The position numbers were made by a program, and so were the translations under genes. From Vulcanimicrobiota bacterium (GTDB lineage: Bacteria > Vulcanimicrobiota > Vulcanimicrobiia > Eremiobacterales > Eremiobacteraceae), in assembly GCA_019232725.1 (NCBI GenBank), contig JAFANK010000299.1, forward strand, positions 1 to 17,721: a stretch of DNA of 17,721 nucleotides, read 5' to 3'. The notes beneath the pieces were generated by a model. The model saw nothing but the letters and a program-made list of their open reading frames with translations. It was not told where the DNA came from and searched no databases. Of this stretch, positions 1 through 6,861 are shown in pieces; within the stretch, counting starts at the first letter, position 1; the number at the start of each line of letters is the position of its first letter.

Positions 1-2763
1 ATGTCGCCCGCCATCTCGATCGACCAGAAATCCACGAGCCGCAACCCGCGATCAACGGTCGGCACGGTCACAGAGATCTACGACTACCTGCGCTTGCTGT
101 ACGCGCGCATCGGCCAGCCGCACTGCCCGTCATGCGGGCGCCCGATCACCCCGCAGACTGCCGAGCAGATTGTGGACCAGATGCTCGACCGGCCCGAGGG
201 GACGCGCGTCCAGATACTGGCTCCCATGGTCCGCGGTCGCAAGGGCGAGTACCAAAAGCTCTTCGAGCAGGCGCAAAAAGACGGCTACGCGCGCGTTCGC
301 GTGGACGGCGCGATCCGTGAGCTGCGCGACAAGATCGCGATCGACAAAAAGCGCAAGCACACGGTCGAGATCGTCATCGATCGCATCGTCCTCAAGCCGG
401 ATATCCGCAAGCGGCTGACCGACTCGGTCGAGACGGCGCTCAAGCTGACGCAGGGCCTCGTCGGAGCGCTCGTCCAGGCGCCGGGCGGCAGAGAAGAAGA
501 GATCACCTTCTCCGAAAAATTTGCCTGCGTCGAGTGCGGACTATCATTTGACGAGCTCGCGCCGCGCATGTTCTCCTTCAACTCGCCCTACGGTGCGTGT
601 CCCGATTGCACGGGGCTTGGTGCGCGCATCGAGTTCGATCCACGCCTCGTGATCCCGGACCGCAACAAGTCGTTTCGCGAAGGCGCGGTCGTGCCATGGA
701 GCAAGAACTTGTCGCCGGGGATGAACCCGTTTTACGTGCAGCAGGTCGAGACGATCATCCGCGAGGCAGGTTACAAGCTCGACACGCCGGTGAAGAAACT
801 GCCCCAGGAGCTCTTGGACATCATCCTCTACGGTGAGGACGAAAAGCGCGATTTCCGTTTTCGCACGAAGTCGGGCAACTATTGGGAATACGAATCGCAA
901 TACAAAGGCATCATCCCCAACCTGCAGCGGCGCTTTGAAGAGACCTCATCAGAGTGGGTCAAAGAGGAGCTCGAAAAGCTTCAGACGTCCGTGACCTGTC
1001 CGACCTGCAAGGGAGCGCGGCTGCGCCCTGAGTCGCTTGCGGTCACTATCGGCGGCCTGTCGATCGCGCAGCTGACCGCACTACCCGTGGACCGCGCGTT
1101 GCAGTTCGTCGAGCAATTCGAGCCGACCGAACGCGAAGAACAGATCGCACGGCAGATCCTCAAAGAATTGCGCGCGCGGCTTGGCTTTTTGGTCAACGTC
1201 GGTCTCGAGTACCTCACCTTAGACCGCAGCGCCACGACGCTATCGGGCGGCGAGGCGCAGCGCATACGTCTCGCGACGCAGATCGGGTCGTCGCTGGTCG
1301 GCGTCCTCTACGTGCTCGACGAGCCGTCGATCGGCTTGCACCAGCGCGACAACGCCCGGTTGCTCGCAACGCTTAAGACTCTGCGCGATCTCGGCAACAC
1401 GCTCATCGTGGTGGAGCATGATGAGGAGACGATGCGGGAGGCCGACTATATCGTGGACATCGGCCCCGGCGCAGGCAAAGAAGGTGGGCGGATCGTCGCG
1501 GCCGGCACCATTCGCGACATCGAAGCGGAGCCCGCGTCGGCCACCGGGCGCTTTCTCAAAGGCGACAGCGTCATTCCGATACCGCCGCGGCGGCGCACGC
1601 CGAAAGGGATCCTACGCATCTCGTCTGCGCGCGCCAACAACCTCAAGGGCATCGACGTCGATTTTCCGCTCGGCGTGTTCTGCGCAGTCACGGGCGTCTC
1701 GGGCTCGGGCAAGTCGACGCTTGTCGATATGGTGCTGTACCGTGCACTCGCACATCATCTGCACGGTCAGCCGCAAGAAGATACGTATGGGCGCGTTCGT
1801 GGTCTCGAGCAACTCGACAAGGCGATCGTGATCGATCAGTCGCCGATCGGCCGCACGCCGCGTAGCAACCCAGCGACCTACACGGGTGCATTCGATCCGA
1901 TACGCGAGCTCTTCTCGCTCACGCCAGATGCGCGCGTACGAGGATATGGCCCGGGGCGGTTCTCGTTCAACGTGAAGGGCGGTCGCTGCGAGTCGTGCGC
2001 CGGCGATGGGATCATCAAGATCGAGATGCATTTCTTGCCGGACGTCTACGTGCCGTGTGAAGCATGTAAAGGCAAGCGCTACAATCAGCAGACGCTCGAG
2101 GTTCGCTATAAAGGCAAGACCATCGCAGATGTGCTCGAGATGCGCGTCGATGAGGCGGCCCAGTTCTTCGCCACGAGCCCACGGATCGCGAACAAGCTCC
2201 AAACCATCTGCGACGTCGGCCTGGGCTATATCCAGATGGGCCAGCCTGCGACGACGCTCTCCGGAGGCGAGGCCCAGCGCGTCAAGCTCGCGACCGAACT
2301 GTCGCGACGCAGCACCGGCCGGACGTTTTATATCCTCGACGAGCCGACGACTGGATTGCATTTCGCCGACATCGCGCAGCTGCTTGTCGTCTTGCAGCGC
2401 CTGGTGGAGTCAGGCAACACTGTCCTCGTCATCGAGCACAACCTCGACGTGATCAAGACCGCGGACCACATCATCGATCTCGGACCGGAGGGCGGTGACA
2501 AGGGAGGCACGGTCGTCGCGAGCGGCACGCCCGAAGAAGTGGCGCGCGACGAGCGGTCGCACACCGGCCGCTATTTGCGCCGCGTGCTGACCGACCCGAG
2601 AGCGCACATCGCCATAACAACCGAGCACGAGGCCGTGGCTGCGTACGAGCGAGCCAACCGGGAACTGCTCAAAAACCTTGAAACGGCGGCCTTGAACGGC
2701 GCAGCGGAGGTGCTGGACGACGCCCGCCTCCTGAAGTCCGGGACTGCTCCGGCCGATGACTAG
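1..2763 (+). CDS. uvrA: Excinuclease ABC subunit A (UvrA), 5'-truncated by window edge
   Basis: UvrA is the ABC-family damage-recognition ATPase of nucleotide excision repair; it loads UvrB at bulky lesions. The visible 920 residues hold the ABC signature LSGGEAQ of the first ATPase (414-420) with Walker B Asp440-Glu441, then the second ATPase: Walker A GVSGSGKST (565-573), LSGGEAQ (753-759) and Walker B Asp780-Glu781. Cysteine pairs for zinc modules lie at 176/179 with 200/203, and 663/666 with 686/689; further CPxC motifs occur at 42 and 333. The first codon, ATG, falls where E. coli UvrA has Leu in 'GLSPAISIEQK', about 80 residues into the protein. The first Walker A is therefore missing and the real start lies upstream of the window. 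About 57 residues extend past the usual C-terminal 'GRYL' end. The next gene follows after 47 bases and may be co-transcribed. Identity is certain. Confidence 0.97.
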   Translation: MSPAISIDQKSTSRNPRSTVGTVTEIYDYLRLLYARIGQPHCPSCGRPITPQTAEQIVDQMLDRPEGTRVQILAPMVRGRKGEYQKLFEQAQKDGYARVRVDGAIRELRDKIAIDKKRKHTVEIVIDRIVLKPDIRKRLTDSVETALKLTQGLVGALVQAPGGREEEITFSEKFACVECGLSFDELAPRMFSFNSPYGACPDCTGLGARIEFDPRLVIPDRNKSFREGAVVPWSKNLSPGMNPFYVQQVETIIREAGYKLDTPVKKLPQELLDIILYGEDEKRDFRFRTKSGNYWEYESQYKGIIPNLQRRFEETSSEWVKEELEKLQTSVTCPTCKGARLRPESLAVTIGGLSIAQLTALPVDRALQFVEQFEPTEREEQIARQILKELRARLGFLVNVGLEYLTLDRSATTLSGGEAQRIRLATQIGSSLVGVLYVLDEPSIGLHQRDNARLLATLKTLRDLGNTLIVVEHDEETMREADYIVDIGPGAGKEGGRIVAAGTIRDIEAEPASATGRFLKGDSVIPIPPRRRTPKGILRISSARANNLKGIDVDFPLGVFCAVTGVSGSGKSTLVDMVLYRALAHHLHGQPQEDTYGRVRGLEQLDKAIVIDQSPIGRTPRSNPATYTGAFDPIRELFSLTPDARVRGYGPGRFSFNVKGGRCESCAGDGIIKIEMHFLPDVYVPCEACKGKRYNQQTLEVRYKGKTIADVLEMRVDEAAQFFATSPRIANKLQTICDVGLGYIQMGQPATTLSGGEAQRVKLATELSRRSTGRTFYILDEPTTGLHFADIAQLLVVLQRLVESGNTVLVIEHNLDVIKTADHIIDLGPEGGDKGGTVVASGTPEEVARDERSHTGRYLRRVLTDPRAHIAITTEHEAVAAYERANRELLKNLETAALNGAAEVLDDARLLKSGTAPADD

Positions 2764-2810
2764 GGTACCGGGACAGCCGTACGACGATTGTCCAGCTACC
2801 GTGAGGAACG

Positions 2811-3527
2811 ATGCCCGACGCGATTGACACCAGCGGGCTGCCTGCTGCGCTACCGCTTCCTATAGATATCACCGTCCGCAACGCGGAGCAAGGCGTCAAC
2901 CAGACAGGCAAGGCGGCACGCCTTGATACCAACGGCGTGCTCGCGTCGTTTCCTTTTGAAGTGAAAGAGAACACCATTCTCTTCACCACGCTCGACATGC
3001 GCAGCATCAAGGCCACCGCGCGCGGGCTCATCAAGGTGCGCTCGCTGCGCAGCATGGGCGAGGGCGGCGGTTACGAAGTGCTAGCCGATTTCCTCGAGCT
3101 GAGCGACGACGCACGGCAAAAGATCGAACGCCTTTTAGGGCGCCACACAGAAGATGTGCCTGCGCCAGTCGCGCCGCCAACCGCACCGACGTTCCAACCG
3201 CAATCCACGTTCCGCGCTGCCGGTGCAGCGACGTTCCTGCCGCCGGTGGATTATCAGGCTGTCAATCAGCAGACGGAGCGCCGTCAGTATTTCGAACCAG
3301 CACCGTTGCGCGGTGTGAGCAAGGCCACCACGGCCACGAAGTTTTGGGGTTCGCTCGGCGTCAGCGCATACGTGCTCGTGGCGCTCGCCATCATCGCCAT
3401 TTTCCCGAAGGGGCGGGCGCTCGAGATGTACCTCTGGAGCCACGTCTGGTGGGCTGTCAGCCGCACGTGGTACTGGGCCAACCACATCGGCGACGTGAAG
3501 CTCTGGGGACAGAGCCCCGACAACTAG
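2811..3527 (+). CDS. Membrane-anchored protein with degenerate PilZ-like domain and Trp-rich tail
   Basis: No named family is recognised with certainty. Residues about 18-111 have the pattern of a PilZ beta-barrel: a central 'RLDTNGVL' turn in place of the usual N/DxSxxG, then alternating strands, and a closing helix 'LSDDARQKIERLLGR' like the C-terminal helix of PilZ domains. The N-terminal RxxxR c-di-GMP motif is not visible, so nucleotide binding is doubtful. A Pro/Ala/Gln-rich linker (112-176) leads to one hydrophobic membrane segment (about 178-198). A roughly 40-residue tail with six tryptophans follows, which probably sits at the membrane. The ATG start has GAGGAA about three bases upstream. 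It lies 47 bases behind uvrA and ends before a strong terminator, so uvrA and this gene probably share a transcript. The PilZ assignment is inference from pattern; the membrane anchor is well supported. Confidence 0.8.
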   Translation: MPDAIDTSGLPAALPLPIDITVRNAEQGVNQTGKAARLDTNGVLASFPFEVKENTILFTTLDMRSIKATARGLIKVRSLRSMGEGGGYEVLADFLELSDDARQKIERLLGRHTEDVPAPVAPPTAPTFQPQSTFRAAGAATFLPPVDYQAVNQQTERRQYFEPAPLRGVSKATTATKFWGSLGVSAYVLVALAIIAIFPKGRALEMYLWSHVWWAVSRTWYWANHIGDVKLWGQSPDN

Positions 3528-3550
3528 CTCGGTTGAGGACGGAAATGTAA

Positions 3551-3577
3551 GGTCGGCATTCCAGTGCCGACCTTTTT
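3551..3577 (+). terminator. Rho-independent terminator after the uvrA transcript
   Basis: A perfect 8-bp stem, GGTCGGCA (3551-3558) with TGCCGACC (3565-3572), closes a 6-base loop and is followed directly by TTTTT (3573-3577). It sits 23 bases after the stop of the membrane-anchored protein and separates that gene from the PilZ-ligA pair. The reverse strand lacks an equivalent T tract, so it acts on plus-strand transcripts. Confidence 0.88.
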
Positions 3578-3613
3578 AGTGGGCTTTTCGGGTTCATTGG
3601 CGAACCGTAGCCT

Positions 3614-3970
3614 ATGGAGCATGGTGACGACGGGCGGCCAGTCGAGCGTCGCAAGCATGCGCGCATCCAAAAGACTCTCCCCGTCCACATCCGCAGTCAG
3701 AACAGTGACGAACGCCACGCCGCAGAGATCGTCAACATCGGCGGCGGCGGCGTCTTGCTGCGCACGGATGCGACGGTTGATACGAACGATCAACTGACGA
3801 TCGAACTGGACCTGGTAGGCGAAAGCAAGCCTATCTCTGTGTTCGGTACGGTCGTGCGCAACGATGCGCGGGGGGTTGGTGTGTCCTTTGTACGCATCAG
3901 CGAAATCACGTCGGACCTCATCGCGTACTTGATCCGCAAGTGGGAACGCGAAGGGGCTCACCCCGCGTAA
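3614..3970 (+). CDS. PilZ domain protein, probable c-di-GMP-binding effector
   Basis: This is a small single-domain protein of 118 residues. PilZ domains bind cyclic di-GMP through an RxxxR loop and a D/NxSxxG motif and pass the signal to motility, polysaccharide or attachment machinery. Here RKHAR (13-17) gives the RxxxR motif. The second motif reads NIGGGG (41-46), with Gly where Ser is usual. The remainder alternates strands and ends in 'GVSFVRISE' and a C-terminal helix, as in typical PilZ domains. An in-frame TAG just upstream (3608-3610) makes ATG 3614 the first possible start. No Shine-Dalgarno is visible, but a short hairpin (3591-3606) precedes it. The gene is 42 bases before ligA on the same strand and follows the terminator at 3551-3577, so it probably begins a new transcript. 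Domain assignment is firm; the target is unknown. Confidence 0.88.
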   Translation: MEHGDDGRPVERRKHARIQKTLPVHIRSQNSDERHAAEIVNIGGGGVLLRTDATVDTNDQLTIELDLVGESKPISVFGTVVRNDARGVGVSFVRISEITSDLIAYLIRKWEREGAHPA

Positions 3971-4012
3971 TCCGTTCAGGTGCCTTGCCGGGCGCCGTCG
4001 AACCCCGTGTAA

Positions 4013-6025
4013 GTGGCAACTGTTTCAAGCAAGGAAGCCGCTCGCGCCGCCGAGTTGCGCGAACTGCTTGACCGCTATAATCACGAGTACTTCGTCCTCG
4101 ATGCGCCTACGGTCAGCGACGCTGAATGGGATGCGTTGTTCCGCGAGCTCGTCAACCTGGAGAGCAAGCACCCCGAGCTACGCACGCCGGACTCGCCCAC
4201 CCAACGCGTGGGTGCTGCACCCTCAGCGGCGTTTGGCGAATACCGTCACCCCGTACCGATGTTGTCGCTTGGCAATGCGTTTGGGCAACAAGAGTTGCGG
4301 CAGTGGAACGAGCGGGTCACGAGGCTCCTGGGCGCTGCGCCCACAGCGTATGTCGCTGAGCTGAAGATCGACGGCCTGGCGATCGCGCTCCGTTACGAGA
4401 ACGGCGCATTCGTGGCCGGCGGTACGCGTGGCGACGGCAGCGTCGGTGAGAACATCACGCCGAACTTACGCACCATCCGTTCGATCCCGCTACGTCTCTC
4501 GGGCAAACCGCCGGACGTCCTCGAAGTGCGGGGCGAAGTGTACATGCGCCGCAGTGACTTCGACCGGATGAATGAGCGACGCATCGCTGCCGGCGAAACC
4601 GCCTTTGCCAATCCGCGTAACGCTTCGGCCGGGGCGGTTCGCCAGCTCGATCCACGCATCACCGCCTCTCGGCCGCTCCGATTTTTCGCCTATGGCTTCG
4701 GCGAGGCGATACCACCGCTTGATGCCACGTCGCAGTGGGAGCTGCTCGAGCAGTTCCACACGTTCGGGTTGCCCGTGAACCGTGAGGCAAAGCGTTTTGA
4801 GGATTTTGAAGCGCTCGTCACTTTTTGCGAATCGTGGGATGCAAAACGCGGCACGATCGACTATGGTATCGACGGCGTCGTCGTGAAAATCGACTCCTTG
4901 GATCAGCAGCGCCGGCTAGGATTCGTCGGGCGCGATCCTCGATGGGCGATCGCCTTTAAGTATCAACCCGAAGAAGCCCAGACGCGTTTGCTCTCTATCG
5001 AGGTCAATGTCGGCCGTACGGGAAGCGTCAATCCTTACGCAGTGCTCGAGCCCGTGCAAGTCGGGGGCGTGACCGTTTCCACAGCGACATTGCACAATCA
5101 GGATTACGTCCGGGCCAAAGACATCCGCACCGGTGACCAGGTGATCGTGCGCCGTGCCGGCGAGGTCATTCCTGAGATCGTGCGCCCGGTGATCGAGGCG
5201 AGGAAGGGCAAACAGCTCCCCGAGTACGAGCTGCCCAAAAAATGTCCGGCGTGCGGTGCCGACGTCTTCCGGCCGGAGGGCGAAGCGATGGCCTACTGCA
5301 CAAACGGCTCGTGTCCGGCGCAATTCAAAGAGCGTCTCGTCCATTTCGCGGCGGTCATGGACATCGAGGGTCTTGGCTACAAATTCTGCGAGGCGCTGGT
5401 CGCGAGCGGTTTGGTGCACGACGTCGCTGACTTGTACTTCCTCACCGAGTCGCAGCTTGTGTCGCTACCACGGACCGGCGAGAAGTCGGCCGCTAACCTC
5501 TTGCGCAACATCGACGCCAGCAAGCACAGACCGCTTTGGCGTGCGTTGTACGCGCTGGGCATCCGCTTCGTCGGCAGCCAGAACGCACAGCTGCTGGCCA
5601 CGGCATTTCCCAGTATCGATGAGCTGGCGTCGGCTTCGGTCGAAACCTTACAAGCGACCGAGCAGATCGGGCCGCGCATCGCGCAGAGCATCGTCGAGTA
5701 CTTCGACCAAAAGCCCAACCAGCGGGTGATTGAAAAACTGCGCCGCGCCGGCGTGACGCTTCAGGGCACGGCAGCCACGCGACCGGCGGCCGATGGGCCG
5801 TTACGCGGAAAGACCTTCGTGCTCACCGGCACCCTACCGCAACTCTCACGTGAAGAAGCGACCGCACTCATCGCGGGCGCCGGCGGTAAAGTGTCGGGCT
5901 CGGTCAGCAAGAAGACCGACTATGTCGTCGCGGGCGATGCAGCCGGTAGCAAACTCACCAAAGCCGAACAGCTCGGCGTCAAGATCATCGACGAAGGCGA
6001 GCTGAAAAAACTGGTCGCAAAATAA
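4013..6025 (+). CDS. ligA: NAD+-dependent DNA ligase LigA
   Basis: LigA seals nicks in duplex DNA using NAD+ during replication and repair. The 670-residue length matches the family (E. coli 671). Domains in order: Ia NMN-binding region (about 15-60); adenylation domain with nucleophile Lys118 in KIDG; OB fold including 'VGRTGSVNPYAVLEPV'; zinc finger with Cys411, 414, 429 and 434; helix-hairpin-helix region; and a C-terminal BRCT domain (about 593-668). In Ia the usual 'DAEYD' reads DAEWD (Trp39), and a Phe (27) replaces the Tyr/His normally next to the conserved Tyr26. The start is GTG: an in-frame TAA at 4010-4012 immediately precedes it and no better start follows before the conserved Ia region. 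There is no clear ribosome-binding site, so translation may depend on coupling to the PilZ gene 42 bases upstream. It ends 7 bases from the convergent secreted-protein gene. Confidence 0.97.
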   Translation: MATVSSKEAARAAELRELLDRYNHEYFVLDAPTVSDAEWDALFRELVNLESKHPELRTPDSPTQRVGAAPSAAFGEYRHPVPMLSLGNAFGQQELRQWNERVTRLLGAAPTAYVAELKIDGLAIALRYENGAFVAGGTRGDGSVGENITPNLRTIRSIPLRLSGKPPDVLEVRGEVYMRRSDFDRMNERRIAAGETAFANPRNASAGAVRQLDPRITASRPLRFFAYGFGEAIPPLDATSQWELLEQFHTFGLPVNREAKRFEDFEALVTFCESWDAKRGTIDYGIDGVVVKIDSLDQQRRLGFVGRDPRWAIAFKYQPEEAQTRLLSIEVNVGRTGSVNPYAVLEPVQVGGVTVSTATLHNQDYVRAKDIRTGDQVIVRRAGEVIPEIVRPVIEARKGKQLPEYELPKKCPACGADVFRPEGEAMAYCTNGSCPAQFKERLVHFAAVMDIEGLGYKFCEALVASGLVHDVADLYFLTESQLVSLPRTGEKSAANLLRNIDASKHRPLWRALYALGIRFVGSQNAQLLATAFPSIDELASASVETLQATEQIGPRIAQSIVEYFDQKPNQRVIEKLRRAGVTLQGTAATRPAADGPLRGKTFVLTGTLPQLSREEATALIAGAGGKVSGSVSKKTDYVVAGDAAGSKLTKAEQLGVKIIDEGELKKLVAK

Positions 6026-6032
6026 GGCGGCA

Positions 6033-6806
6033 CTATTGTACGCTGGTTACCGTGATGGGAACGGCCAGGGTATTTCCGTTCTCATCGATGACGTGCGCCG
6101 TGCACGAACCGGGCGCTAAGGGCTTGACACGGAATGTCGCCGTGGAGTCGCCGGATATCGCGAGCGCTACCGCCGCCACTTTCGCGCAATCATCGATCTC
6201 CTTGAACGCGGTCACATGATCGTTGCTCTGCACGAAAAACAGCTCGAAATCGCTTGCCATATCGACGCTGACACGCGCAGGCGATGCTTGCAAGTTCGTG
6301 TGCGCGGGAGCGCCGGCTTGCGCCGCGGCTGCGGGCGCCTGCCCGGGCCTCCAGACGCTGCCGTCGGAGAACTGCACTGAGGCGACATGACAGGTGACGT
6401 TCGGAGCGATGAACGCCGGCAGGACGAATGCCTGACCCTGGCCGTTACGGAACTGATGCTTGATCGAGATGCCGGGCGAGAACGTCCCGACGTCACGGAT
6501 GACGAAGTGGTCGCCGGCCGAATCCACCGCAAAATTGACGAGCGTGGCTGCAGCGCCGCCGTTGTTCACAAACTCGATCTGGATCCCCGAGCTCATCGAA
6601 GCGGGGACCGGGACGCCCAGGATATTCGTCGTGGCGTTCTTATCGTTGATGATCGGTCCGCAACTATTGATGGTGACGGGAGGCGACGAGCCGGCCGGTG
6701 GCACCACCGGTGCAGCAGTCGTCTGCGTGTTACCGGCAGCCGGCAGCCACGCGAACATCGCCGCGATAGCGATGGGAACAAGCAGTTGTGGCGCACTCAG
6801 TCTCAC
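6033..6806 (-). CDS. Putative secreted two-domain protein of unknown function
   Basis: I do not recognise this family. From the GTG start the protein has 257 residues. A signal peptide (about 1-25, hydrophobic core 'LLVPIAIAAMFAWLPAAG') is followed by a Thr/Pro-rich stretch and two predicted beta-rich parts. Part one (about 45-155) has cysteines at 49 and 139. Part two (about 170-257) has cysteines at 207 and 235 and ends in an Ig-like pattern, 'VIDENGNTLAVPITVTSV'. One disulfide per part is plausible. The open frame extends to a TTG at 6824, but GTG 6806 is preferred because AAAGGGG lies six bases upstream and it puts a positive residue directly before the hydrophobic core. It lies 55 bases downstream of nnr on the same strand and may be the last gene of that operon, although its function looks unrelated. 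Extracytoplasmic location is well supported; a role is not. Confidence 0.82.
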   Translation of the reverse strand: MRLSAPQLLVPIAIAAMFAWLPAAGNTQTTAAPVVPPAGSSPPVTINSCGPIINDKNATTNILGVPVPASMSSGIQIEFVNNGGAAATLVNFAVDSAGDHFVIRDVGTFSPGISIKHQFRNGQGQAFVLPAFIAPNVTCHVASVQFSDGSVWRPGQAPAAAAQAGAPAHTNLQASPARVSVDMASDFELFFVQSNDHVTAFKEIDDCAKVAAVALAISGDSTATFRVKPLAPGSCTAHVIDENGNTLAVPITVTSVQ

Positions 6807-6812
6807 GAGAAG

Positions 6813-6819
6813 CCCCTTT
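6813..6819 (-). promoter_or_regulatory. Shine-Dalgarno that decides the start of the secreted protein
   Basis: Read on the minus strand this is AAAGGGG, six bases before GTG 6806-6804. The longer TTG start at 6824 would lie upstream of it, so the ribosome-binding site favours the GTG. Confidence 0.65.
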
Positions 6820-6861
6820 GACAAAAGACGACATGACGTAGACGAACGCGACGTAACCCGG

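Noticed and set aside
1..3. ATG at the first base as the true uvrA start
   Set aside because: It corresponds to an internal position about 80 residues into UvrA. Using it would remove the first Walker A, so the gene must continue upstream of the window.
60..66. Possible loss of function in Nnr from GNNGADA instead of GNNGGDG (residues 60-66 of Nnr, bases 8236-8256)
   Set aside because: Ala for Gly at these positions appears tolerated in family members as I know them, and all other active-site motifs are intact.
2764..2800. Imperfect stem-loop after uvrA (GGTA/TACC outside, GGACA/TGTCC inside)
   Set aside because: The stem is interrupted, the loop is long and there is no T tract, so it is not a convincing terminator. 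The following gene appears to be co-transcribed.
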